Shown here in pieces: positions 13,175 to 23,750 of a stretch of DNA of 64,000 nucleotides (the first letter of the stretch is position 1; each line of letters starts with the position of its first letter). The stretch is from contig NC_091890.1 in NCBI RefSeq assembly GCF_019399895.1, forward strand, positions 1,350,705 through 1,414,704, in the 5' to 3' direction. This stretch comes from Cardiocondyla obscurior. Its lineage: Eukaryota; Arthropoda; Insecta; Hymenoptera; Formicidae. Below the pieces are notes generated by a model, which made no database searches, was not told the DNA's origin, and saw nothing but the letters and a program-made list of their open reading frames with translations. The position numbers and the translations under genes were made by a program.

Positions 13175-14243
13175 TTTTGTATTTTTATGTCGCACGTGAG
13201 TGCTTCGCCGCCCATATTTCACCGACCGTCATATTTCGTGCTCGCGTCTGACGTTTATTGCCGGTAAAAACTTAGAAAAAATGTATACTATACATACAAG
13301 TGCGATATAGAAAATCGATACCCATTGATTAATCGTGATAGGTAAACTTTAATTTCTCGTCGCGAAATTAATTTCAGGCACGCCGCGCTGCAGTATTTAT
13401 GTCAGTAACTTTACGGTTAAAAAAGCGGCATTATTAATCTTTTGAAGAATTTATACTGTTTATAAAAAGAAATTTTTTATTAAATTCTTTTTTTTTATGC
13501 ATAGTAAAATAATTATTTTATTCGACGATCTCTTTTTGTGCCAATCGTAAAAGAAATAGAGGGAAAAATAAAATAGAAAAAGATGTAACATTCTCGTGAA
13601 TGACGTGAGGATTGCAAAGAAATCTCCGTGACTCGCGTCACAGTTAACTTTTATACCAAAAGTATATCACGCATTGGCGAGCAGACTGAAATCGCGAAAC
13701 ATCGTGGCCGACATTTCCATTCCTTTAAGTTCTCTCCTCTCCTTGACTTTCCTGAATTTCCGGGTTTCACGCTTTTCTTTTCGAAGAAATGGAAGGCGGT
13801 TATGAAGGGGATAACTGTGGAATCTCGCCGTAAAGTTTCGCGAACCGGAGCATTTCTTTGCGTTTTAGAGCTCGAGTGCTTCACCATTACGATTCCCAGA
13901 AGCCTTTCTTTGCGAAGACGAAGATCTGACCGCGTTAATTACTATAAACCGGGCAATGTTTGCGAGAACTGAATTAAGTCGTAACGTCGAAGACTGCGCT
14001 TTGCGAACGGGAATATTACGATGGGGAAAATTACGACTCAGCTATTTGATTTTTTTCTGGTAAATACCGAAATCTTAAAAGGGTATCCGGATATATTACA
14101 TGCCTCTGCGTAATATTACGGTATTGGAAATTCATAGCGGAAAAGTCATTTTGTTGCGAGGCAATAATATCAGTGGTAAAATGCAACAAATGTCGCAAAG
14201 TGAATCGCGAGAGGAAAAAGAAAAAAAATAAAAAGAAAAAAGA
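13175..14243. other. Non-coding stretch between repeats
   Basis: One + strand frame of 114 codons (13628-13972) overlaps an opposite-strand frame and shows no motif or splice pattern. Otherwise there is nothing to report. Confidence 0.45.
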
Positions 14244-14572
14244 GATCCTATACAGATAGGTAGGTCTTAAGGAGATAAATAAAAAAAGTTCTTTAACGTT
14301 TTGAAAAATTCTCAATACTTATTAAAAAAAAAATTAATTTGTCTAGCGCAAGAGGACAAGGAAGCTATAAGTGAGTGAGCGCGATAGACGACGGCGCCAA
14401 TCGCCTGTCGCACTCACTCGCCCGCAGCTTCCTTGTCGCTCTTGCGCTAGACAAATTAATTTTTTTCTTAATAACAATTGAGAATTTTATAAAATATTAA
14501 ATAACTTTTTTATTTATCTCCCTAAGACCTACCTATCTGTATAGGATTTTACTCATGGGCTGAGACACCCTG
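14244..14572. mobile_element. Family A fold-back element, copy 2 (left tip missing)
   Basis: It starts inside the left arm at ATCCTATACAGATAGG, so about 25 bp including CAGGGTGTC are absent. The right end is complete (GAGACACCCTGTATA). The GC-rich core hairpin is present with minor changes. Together with the next 220 bp and family B copy 4 it repeats the arrangement at 17463-18364. Confidence 0.9.
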
Positions 14573-14799
14573 TATATGACGCGGTAGTCGCGCAAACGCC
14601 GTTGCTAGGGATAACAACCATGGTTTAAGAAGACGGTCTGATGAAGTGACGAAATGATAATTGTCATTACGGGACATGTGTCAAAAATGCATAGAAACTG
14701 CAGTTATGACACAGCAAACAATGTTCAAGAAAAGTATAACAATAATCAGAACATCTTGCCTGATGATGATGATAATATTTTACCATTAAAAATAAAATA
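14573..14799. repeat. Spacer shared with 17802-18030
   Basis: The segment from GCGGTAGTCGCGCAAA through TGATGATGATGATAATATTT is nearly identical to the one at about 17807-18030. Both lie between a family A and a family B element. Part of it (GATGATGATGATAATATTTT) also leads into family B copy 6 near 19765. It probably represents interior sequence of a larger family B-type element. Confidence 0.85.
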
Positions 14800-15080
14800 G
14801 ACATTTCTTATTGATTTTTAATTAAAATGTAAAGGAAGCATGTGGTTAGGCCCGTAAATAAAATGTAATGAACACTGTATATGAGTATTCATTTACTGTT
14901 GTCTTAAATTTCATAATTTTTATTATAAAATTTAAGAAATCCGTAAATGAATTAATTATGAAAATTAAGACATCAGTAAATGAATATTTATATACAGTGT
15001 TCATTACATTTTATTTACGGGCCTAACCACATGTTCCCTTTACATTTTAATTAAAAATCAATAAGAAATTTCTAACAATG
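14800..15080. mobile_element. Family B element, copy 4
   Basis: The arms AATGTAAAGGAAGCATGTGG and their inverse enclose the AAATGAATA/TATTCATTT core. The right end TTTCTAACAATG is followed by TA; one base differs from the usual CAGTG terminus. The left terminus merges into the shared spacer. Confidence 0.85.
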
Positions 15081-15088
15081 TAAAGAAA

Positions 15089-15207
15089 AATCAAACTAAT
15101 TAATTAATAAACACATATGGTTCAGTCTTAAATTAAAATAATTTTAAAGTAAATTATTTTAATTTAAGACTAAACCACATGTGTTTATTAATTAATTATT
15201 TTGATTT
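15089..15207. repeat. Near-perfect palindrome beside family B copy 4
   Basis: Arms of about 57 bp (AATAAACACATATGGTTCAG against CTAAACCACATGTGTTTATT) are separated by AAGT and start 9 bp right of the family B end. Mismatches are few. This is the third case here of a palindrome abutting a family B copy. Confidence 0.9.
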
Positions 15208-17283
15208 TGTTTTTTTGGGTCGTTCGGAAAGTCATTTCGTTTTTTTTAATAATTAAAAAATTATTTTTTACACCCAACTTTACACTTAAGCCGTATAATT
15301 ATTATATGCTTTGAGAGCTCATATAGCAAGGCTTATGTGTGAAAAATTCCAATACTATATTACTGTATTTAATTATTAAACTGTATTTTAATTATTAATA
15401 AAAAACGAAATGACTTTCCGAACGACCATATTTCAAATTGTAGTGTTGGGCGAATACAAAAATATAATTACCAATATTCGAGTGATAATAATTACTGTGC
15501 CGTCCGTAAAAGGATGTGTGAAATTAGCCCCCGTACTTTCGATTTCAACAGCTTTAATTAGAGTTTCAGGCCCCTTTTCACATGAATAAAAATTCTTCAA
15601 AATTACAAAAAGAATTCCGGGCGAATTGAAAGAGATATCGCAATTTGAAAAACGGGGAGTTAACTTCACACATTCCGGCTATCCCGACATCCTTATCAAA
15701 CCGGCTGATCGATCGTGAGCTACAAAGGTCAATTCGCGAACCGATAAGCAAAGGTCACTGATTCGCGTGACCTCGTCCTGCCTTCCAAATCCCGCTTGCG
15801 AATCCGGGCGGGACATCCGGAAGCGAACGATCGAAGCTTTGGTGTCCGCGAGATAAAGCGAAGATTTCACGGTCCGGGACTCAGAGCGATAGACGAATGT
15901 CGTGAGATTTACTGCCGGTTGATGAGAGACGGCGGGGAGCGAGGCTGCCGCGGGCAAAGGCGAGGAAATGAGAGTGAAAATGGCAGCGAGGTAGAAAGAG
16001 GGTAAAGCGGACGTTATTCCCGCGCACGGCGACTTCCGCTGTAAACGAGCGATCGATCAAGTTCGCTCCCCGAAATCTGTAATTTATTGCCGTCCGCGCG
16101 ATTCGTTTTTGCAATCACTGCAATTTGTTATCGTTCCTCTTTGCAAAGCGTTCTTTATTCACCGGCCTTTTTCTCGAAAGAACACACGTAGGCTTTCGCA
16201 AGCCTCCGACAGTAGTTCTATTTAAAGCCCTCGATGCTTTCAAGCCCGCTGCCGCACCTGTCACGATGATCTATCTACTGCCTTTTGTTTCTTTATTCCG
16301 ATTTAACTTTTTTTCCTTTTTCCTTTCGCGCCCGCCGCCCTTCGCCCAGTGTTCACGGAGACGGACTCCTCGCGTTTAAGCGATACAAGTGTCGTCCGAA
16401 AATGTTTTTTATTTCCCAATATTGCGCTTTTCTCTCTCTCTTTTTATATTTTTTATAATACCTATTTAATCGCTTATCTCGAATGGGAATTCTCCCCCTC
16501 AGTCGCGGCATGAAACGAGAAGAAAAAAAATATCAAGTGATCGATCGGGAGGGGAAATGACGATCGGAGGCTCAAACAGCACGTCAATGAGCGAAACGAC
16601 ATGAAGAAAGGTCACTTTAGCTCTTACGTCAATTCCACGCGGCGGATCGCGCATCGACCGTGACTACTGCGTGTCGGTAATGGTCTCCGCGTCCACCGCG
16701 GCCACTCGCGCGTCTGATCGCGGCGCGACCGGCACCGCTAAACGCGATCGATCAAACCCGCGGCCGCGGCCGGTCGTTAACGTTAAACCAAATCGCCGGG
16801 GTGGGTGGCGCAGGAAGGAAAGAAGGATTTATCGCCCGCCGACTTTCGCCGTATCTTCTAATTCCATCTAATAACGGCGTAAATTCGTGCGAGCACCCTC
16901 AACCCCGCCGGGCGTTTCTTCGTTCTCATCCCTCGGCGATCACGCGGGCTACTTTACTGCCAAGACGTATTTCCTTGCCGTTCGATCATCGCTAAGGAAT
17001 TAAAGTAACGTTTTTCCCCTCTCCTTCTTTCTTTCTTTTTTTTTTTTTTTTCTCCACCTCGCGTGACGGTTATTGCGATCGGAAACACCCCGAGAGCTCG
17101 ATCCGCGAATCCGTTTTAGACGCGAGCGTACTCGCGGCGGGAGGACGCGATTTCCGCAAATCCTTTTACAACCCGCCGGTCGTTCAGGAACTCTTAATCG
17201 CGGGCATAAACGTTCGTTGAAACGCGCTTCGCGAAATGCCAGGTCGTAACCGTTGCGCGCTTACGTCGGGTGACTTATAAATT
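15208..17283. other. Non-coding stretch; small inverted repeat at its left edge
   Basis: GGTCGTTCGGAAAGTCATTT (15219) is repeated in inverse at 15408-15426, enclosing about 170 bp, so this is another small terminal-inverted-repeat element. The remaining 1.8 kb (GC-richer 15.7-17.2 kb) has overlapping short frames on both strands without recognisable product. Confidence 0.5.
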
Positions 17284-17459
17284 TCAAACATTTGCAATAA
17301 AACTACACCTTAATGTACATTTTAATCAAATTAATTAAAGTATATAAATGTATTAAATATTAATAAATATTTAATACGCAAATAATAAAAACAATTTTAA
17401 ATTACAGTACATTAAATACATTTTAATGTACGTGTATATTAAGTTTTAGTGTAATAAGT
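17284..17459. mobile_element. Family B left arm, split by a family A insertion
   Basis: Sequence such as TATATAAATGTATTAAATAT and TTTAATACGCAAATAATAAA matches the long arm of family B copies 1 and 2. It is interrupted at 17460 by family A copy 3. The rest of the family B-type element follows to 18364. Confidence 0.75.
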
Positions 17460-17462
17460 ATA

Positions 17463-17801
17463 CAGGGTGTCTCAGCCCATGTGTAAAATCCTATACAGAT
17501 AGGTAGGTCTTAAGGAGATAAATAAAAAAAGTTCTTTAACGTTTTGAAAAATTCTCAATACTTATTAAAAAAAAAATTAATTTGTCTAGTACAAGAGGAC
17601 AAGGAAGCTATAGGTGAGTGAGCGCGATAGGCGACGGCGCCAATCGCCTGTCGCGCTCACTTGCCCGCAGCTTCCTCGTCGCTCTTGCGCTAGACAAATT
17701 AATTTTTTTCTCAATAACAATTGAGAATTTTATAAAATGTTAAATAACTTTTATTTATCTCCTACCTATATAGGATTTTACACATGGGCTGAGACACCCT
17801 G
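17463..17801. mobile_element. Family A fold-back element, copy 3
   Basis: Complete termini CAGGGTGTC...GACACCCTG with TATA flanks. The GC-rich core is intact. A short deletion in the right arm (TTATTTATCTCCTACCTATA) removes about 14 bp compared with the other copies. It is nested in family B sequence. Confidence 0.9.
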
Positions 17802-18364
17802 TATATGGCGCGGTAGTCGCGCAAAGGCCGTAGCAAGGGATAACAACCATGGTTTAAGAAGACGATCTGATGAAGTGACGAAATGATAATTGTCATTACG
17901 GGACATGTGTCAAAAATGCATAGAAACTGCAGTTATAACACAGCAAACACTGTTCAAGAAAAGTATAACAATAATCAGAACATCTTGCCTGATGATGATG
18001 ATAATATTTTACCATTAAAAATAAAATAGACATTTCTTAATGATTTTTAATTAAAATGTAAAGGAAGCATGTGGTTAGGCCCGTAAATAAAATGTAATGA
18101 ACACTGTATATAAATATTCATTTACTGATGTCTTAATTTTCATAATTTTTATTATAAAATTTAAGAAATCAGTAAATGAATTAATTATGAAAATTAAGAC
18201 ATCAGTAAATGAATATTTATATACAGTGTTCATTACATTTCTTAATGAAATTTAAGACATCAGTAAATGAATACTCATATACAGTGTTCATTACATTTTA
18301 TTTACGGGCCTAACCACATGCTTCCTTTACATTTTAATTAAAAATCAATAAGAAATTTCTAACA
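17802..18364. mobile_element. Shared spacer plus family B element, copy 5
   Basis: After the 220-bp spacer shared with 14.6 kb come the family B arms. An extra internal repeat of the AAATGAATACTCATATACAG arm makes this copy longer than copy 4. It ends TTTCTAACATT, one base off the usual terminus. Confidence 0.85.
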
Positions 18365-18373
18365 TTTACATTT

Positions 18374-18415
18374 ATTTAGAGAACACGAGATGTATACATC
18401 TCGTGTTCTCTAAAT
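18374..18415. repeat. Perfect 42-bp palindrome beside family B copy 5
   Basis: ATTTAGAGAACACGAGATGT and its inverse meet at GTATAC with no loop. It lies 9 bp right of the family B end, the fourth such juxtaposition. Confidence 0.9.
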
Positions 18416-19719
18416 GAATTTATATTGTTTCATTAAGTGCGTTACGGTTAACAAACTAAATGAGAATATTTTTTCGGACGCGAGACGCATTTAATTAATT
18501 ATTTTAATTAAACGCATCCCACGTTGACCGAGTAATAAGCCGCGGCGAGCTAATGATATCGTTGACGAAGTCCCTCAAGTTTTAAAGACCCCGAATGTGA
18601 GCTCGGAATACAGCGCGGAGATGCAAAATATCTTTGTGATCAAATGAAAGGGTAAGAGTCATCTCCTTAGAGAAAGTTTGCGCACATGTCGATAATCATA
18701 AGCTTTACCGTCGTTCCTCCAGCGCCGTAAAGTGCGCTCCGGATTAATTTTCTAATACGAAAAGAATATTCTTCGTTTCAAAGTTCTTTCCTTTTTCTAC
18801 CCCATTAACGTGAAAGTTTCATGGGGTTTTTAAAAAAAAATATCAAATTAAAAACTGCAGAATGACAGACGACGATCCACGCGCGCAACGCGGAAAATAA
18901 TGCGTCTTATTCAAAAATTAAAATGCATTTTAATTCATCGCGCGTCATTGCTGATAAAAAGTAGACCGCGTTTTAATACAGAATGTACGATTAACGCAAC
19001 GACTTCTGAGACGGAATATATTTCTATTTATTTATTTAATTTTTTTTTTTTTTACGAGATAAAAATAATTATTCCAATTATTTTTTTTCCAAAAGAAATT
19101 ACGAGACACGCTCGAAGAAAATATTTTCGATCATCGCAATAAAGACGAATAAAGAAATTAAAATAGAAATTTATATGAAAAAACAGAAAATTGCGGGATA
19201 AAATAATCACGACTATCGCGGAAGGAATTCAAATTGAACTCTAACCCCCTCGGTGCTTTTTCCGAGATGGGTTTTCTTTCTTATGAATGAATTATTTCTT
19301 TGATCAAAATTGCTCTTTCTATTTCAATGCGCTTGATCCTTTAAAGCGCGTGCATTTTGTGCATTCATCGGGAAATCATGCACTGCATGCCTTTCAAGAT
19401 ATTCTCGCGTGGGCGAGCCCACGCGGCATTCGATCTTGGAACGTCACGAACATCTTCGGATGACGGTAAAGCGCAATGACGAGGCTCACAGTGTCAGCGA
19501 AATCGAGCGTCTGTCGCTCTGAAATAATTGTGACAAGCGATCGCGCTGCGAATGCATCACGTGACATTTAAATAAAACGCAGAGGGGCGCCCGCGAGATA
19601 TTCTAGAATTTCCCGCGCTCCTTTGTAATCTCATTAATTAGGTTAGACGGTTAGCGTATTAAAACAAGCAATTAAAATAGCTTCGTTCGATAAATGCGGC
19701 AACATAAAAACTAATTATA
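18416..19719. other. Non-coding stretch between repeats
   Basis: No supported gene. Short frames and poly-T/poly-A tracts only. Confidence 0.5.
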
Positions 19720-20110
19720 CAGTTAGAAAAAAACCTTAAATTTCATGCCCTATTAAGATATGAAAGATGATGATGATAATATTTTACCATTAAAAATAAA
19801 ATAGACATTTCTTATTGATTTTTAATTAAAATGTAAAGGAAGCATGTGGTTAGGCCCGTAAATAAAATGTAATAAACACTGTATATGAGTATTCATTTAC
19901 TGATGTCTTAAATTTCATTAAAAAAATGTAATAAACACTGTATATAAATATTCATTTACTGATGTCTTAATTTTCATAATTTTAATTATGGAATTTAAGA
20001 CATCAGTAAATGAATACTCATATACAGTGTTTATTACATTTTATTTACGGGCCTAACCACATGCTTCTTTTACATTTTAATTAAAAATCAATAAGAAATT
20101 TCTAACAGTG
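19720..20110. mobile_element. Family B element, copy 6 (complete, rearranged)
   Basis: It begins CAGTTAGAAAAAAACC after TA and ends TTTCTAACAGTG before TA. Near its left end it contains the GATGATGATGATAATATTTT segment that also precedes copies 4 and 5. An internal arm is partly duplicated (AATAAACACTGTATA occurs twice). No coding capacity. Confidence 0.85.
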
Positions 20111-21250
20111 TAGCTTAGAGCTTTGTAGAACGTTTCAGATCATCTCGTCTCAAGCGTCGATGACTGTAATTTAGAGGGACGTTAAAGATACGTTGAAATT
20201 AATTGCTTACTCGCAAAGGAACGTGCATGCATTACCGGAGGAGACTTCTTGATGTATTCACGTCTTGTTACCGGAATAATACTATCTTCCGACAACGTCA
20301 GAGAGTAATTTCAACTTAGCAAATAGATTTGGGTTTTCGCGAGAGTTGCACAATACAAATGGTACCGCTGACGAAAGGAGCAGACACGTACCGCGAACGG
20401 TTTCTTTAAACAATTGTCCCTGTCGCTGGCTTTTCACTTCTATAGAACAAATTATGCGCGTAAAAAATTTTTTTGAAATGTTAAAAAGTAAAGATTGAAA
20501 CTTTAATTCAAAGGATTAATTAATTTTGTTTACTTTTTCACGTTAAATAACCTCTTCTCGTCTGATTACAATTTTAAAAATAGTAATCCAATTAATTTGA
20601 CGTATTTATATTTTACCGAAAAGAGCAACAGGTCAAGAACGGACGGGGAAGTTTGAGATCCAGCATTCGGAAGCTGTCTCCACTGGGAAATTTTATTAAA
20701 CAACATTTGGCATGTTTCCCCTTTTTTTCTTTTTTTTTTTTTTTTCCTTAAAATAAGTTTTTCCGCAGACACGCCATTTATTTGCCGAAATACATTTCGA
20801 ATAATGATCCGCGATGCGGGACAATAAAATGAAAGTCCCTGCAATTGTCTGTGGAATTGACGCTTTAATAAAAACGAGCGGTCAGCTGTGCTCGCTGTAA
20901 AAAAAAAAAAAACGGTACGTGTAACTTTATTAAACTTATCGTCGTTAAATTTATTGAAAGAAGGTAATAATTTTTTTTTGCGCTTAAACAACTTCGTATA
21001 AATATCTAATTAACCTTTAATACTCGCGGTATTACCGAACGCCGCGTAATGTATTTTTTATAAAATAATTTGTAATGTAATGTGCAAATAAAATTCATCT
21101 ACAATTTGCATATTTATTACGCATTCAAGCTGCATTTAAATCGAAAAACTTTATTTATATTTATGTAAATGACACGTACCATTGATATTTGATATTTTCC
21201 ACCGAGAAAAAAGTTGCATTAAAAATCGGGAGGGGGGAAAAAAGTATATA
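20111..21250. other. Non-coding stretch between repeats
   Basis: A 141-codon minus-strand frame (20991-20566) is rich in lysine and phenylalanine from poly-A/T tracts and shows no motif. I see no gene. Confidence 0.5.
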
Positions 21251-21602
21251 CAGGGTGTCTCAGCCCATGTGTAAAATCCTATACAGATAGGTAGATCTTA
21301 GGGAGATAAATAAAAAAGTTCTTTAACGTTTTGAAAAATTTTCAATACTTATTGAAAAAAAAATTAATTTGTCTAGAGCAAGAGAACAAGGAAGCTATAG
21401 GTGAGTGAGCGCGATAGGCGATGGCGCCAATCGCCTGTCGCGCTCACTTGCCCGCAGCTTCCTCGTCGCTCTTGCGCTAGACAAATTAATTTTTTTCTCA
21501 ATAACAATTGAGAATTTTATAAAATATTAAATAACTTTTTTATTTATCTCCCTAAGATCTACCTATCTGAATAGGATTTCACACATGGGCTGAGACACCC
21601 TG
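21251..21602. mobile_element. Family A fold-back element, copy 4 (complete)
   Basis: Termini CAGGGTGTCTCAGCCC and its inverse with TATA on both sides, and a GC-rich core hairpin with small changes (GATGGCGCC for GACGGCGCC). No coding capacity. Confidence 0.9.
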
Positions 21603-22219
21603 TATATCTCGTTTATTATTCAAGAGTATTTAGAGTGGGAGTTGAAAGCTTTTACACGGAATTAACGCAACGCCCACAAGAAGTTTATCACCTAGTACAC
21701 TAAATTATTTAATACAAGCGGATCAAATTTGCGCAATTGTCAAAGCTGCGGACTCTTCGAATAAAAAAAAAAAAATATATTATTTCCCTATTTAAAAATA
21801 ATATTTGATTTAATTAAATTGTCATCGCGGCTATCAAACGGTGTCAATGGATGCGACGCCGTTCCATTGCTACTGATAAACAACACTATACCGGAAAGAT
21901 AAACGCGGAAAAGGAAGTAACGAAGAGTTACTGATTTTTATTTGGTCCCGATAAAAAATTAATTCAACGTCTGGAATGTATTTCCTTTCTGAGGAGATTA
22001 AGACTTGCGTCCTGTTAAAAAGGGTCAATAGATCGTTAAGTTAAGAGGTTATTTCTTATTAAAGGGCTTCTTCCTGAGAAGAGAGATCGATAAGGCGAGG
22101 CTCTTTGTGCTGAATTTTGGCACGAGCCGCATCGTAAAATACGGTTCATATAAAAATAAACTAATTAAAGGGATCCTATCTATATTGTTTATTAAATTAT
22201 TATTTTTTTTTTGTTACAG

Positions 22220-22521
22220 ATCGGCGCAGCTGCATTCACTGCTGTCAATAAAAGTGTCGTCGCCGCCGTTATTATTAATTATACGAACCGCGGCCGGTTC
22301 GTCGGTCGTTCCGGGAGTTCCGCTAAGTATTCGGACGGCTTTATTCTAAACGCGAGTGTCGGGCAGGAACGCGCGAAAGTGATTAATAATTTTCGCGATT
22401 GTAAATTCACGGTCGGGGTGTTCGCGAGTGACTTGTGCGCGGAAGGATGACTCGTCACGTCCCATCTGAGAGGATGAGCAGGCCCACCAGGAGGCATCAG
22501 GCATCGGCGGAGCAACTCTTA
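22220..22521 (+). ncRNA. Candidate spliced exon, 5' UTR or lncRNA
   Basis: A long T tract followed by GTTACAG gives a strong acceptor just before 22220, and TCTTAG|GTAAAT is a good donor after 22521. One frame is open from the acceptor to 22450. An ATG at 22448 opens another frame, but that frame meets a stop a few codons into the next candidate exon (22638-22681). This is seen in the sequence. I infer an untranslated 5' region or a long non-coding RNA, though a short coding exon joined to an unseen distal exon is possible. No family is recognised. Confidence 0.45.
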
Positions 22522-22637
22522 GGTAAATATAAATTTTTTAAAATAAAATATTAAATCAAAACTTTTGCCCCTTTTTTTTTTATTAATTTAATAAACTGAA
22601 TTTCATGTCTACATTAATATTTTTCTTTATGTTACAG

Positions 22638-22681
22638 CCACCGCCTGAATTCTACAACTCCGCTGAAGCTCATGCAGTTCG
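22638..22681 (+). ncRNA. Candidate 44-bp exon following 22220-22521
   Basis: It is bounded by TTTATGTTACAG on the left and CAGTTCG|GTAAGT on the right, both close to consensus. The intron to the previous exon would be 116 bp. Two of three frames are open through it, and an ATG eight bases before the donor could start a protein in a later exon. No downstream partner exon was identified on the + strand. Confidence 0.45.
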
Positions 22682-23397
22682 GTAAGTCGCATGATTTTTT
22701 TTTCGTAGTTTGTAATTGGGGTCTTTAAAAAAAAATAGAGCGCGGGCAGCGCGCGCCTGGTTACTTCTAATTATAAAAAAAAATGTCCCACATATTAAAT
22801 TGTTTACGAGTCTCTTCCGTCAAAAGTTTTCATAAAAAACCGAGATACTATATCGCAACCTCGCAACTTTAAAACTTCGTAGCTTCGCAACGCGACTGTT
22901 TCGTAAAAATGCAAATTATTCAATAAACAGTATAAGCAAACGTAAAATTATGAATACGAATTAATCTCAAGGTTTCTTTTACCATTATTAATAACACGTC
23001 GCCAAAAATAATAGTAATAAAACGTCCCAAAATGCACCGGCAATAATTTTTGCGCTATTGTTGTAACAGCGGAAATGTAATTTAATTTGAATTTTTAAAC
23101 GGCTCACTAAATATTCGCTATCGTATTATATAATTCGCGTACGCTCCCGTTGCTTGATATGCGTAGGCATACATTATTTCGTGCAATATGATTTTAATTA
23201 TGAATGTAGACATCGCGCCATATGCTTTGTGAAACAGATGTGAAATGCATTTTAAAACGCGGTTTATTTTAGCCACGCGGCCCATCGCGAATCGTTCTCA
23301 TTGTAATTTACGCACGGTGATAGTCCTATGTCACGTTAATGAGAAGAACATTTCATACGCGCGTGTACTTAAATTATTCATGACATTTTATATTATA
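22682..23397. other. Non-coding stretch (putative intron)
   Basis: AT-rich sequence with scattered CpG, no supported exon. Confidence 0.4.
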
Positions 23398-23750
23398 CAG
23401 GGTGTCCCACCCCATATTGACAAACTCTCAGAGTTAAATAGGTCTCGTGGACATAAATTAATAAGTTCCTTGCCGTTTTGAAAAATTCACGATAGTTATT
23501 AAAAAAAAAATTAATTTGTCTAGCGCAAAAGCGACAAGGAAGCTACGCGTGAGTGAGCGCGACAGACGACGGCGCCAATCGTCTGTCGCGCTCACACGCC
23601 CGCAGCTTCCTTGTCGTTTTTAAGTTACACATTTTAATTATTTTTTCAATAATGGTTGAAAATTGTACAAAATGGCATAGAACTTATTGACTTGTATCCA
23701 CGAGACCTATCTAACTCGAAGGGTTTGTCAAGATGGGGTGGGACACCCTG
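23398..23750. mobile_element. Family A relative (subfamily A2), complete
   Basis: It begins CAGGGTGTCCCACCCCATAT and ends with the inverse (GGGTGGGACACCCTG in reverse sense). The outer arms (CTCTCAGAGTTAAATAGGTC) differ from family A, but the interior AAAAATTAATTTGTCTAGCG and the GC-rich core (GCGACAGACGACGGCGCCAA) are shared. Flanking bases are TATA. The same subfamily recurs, without core, at 47521. Confidence 0.9.

Noticed and set aside
20566..20991. 141-codon minus frame
   Set aside because: Lysine/phenylalanine runs from homopolymers, no homology seen.
9521..23750. Regularly spaced identical palindromic repeats considered as a CRISPR-like array
   Set aside because: The spacing is kilobases, units are 330-360 bp transposon copies with target duplications, and the genome is eukaryotic.
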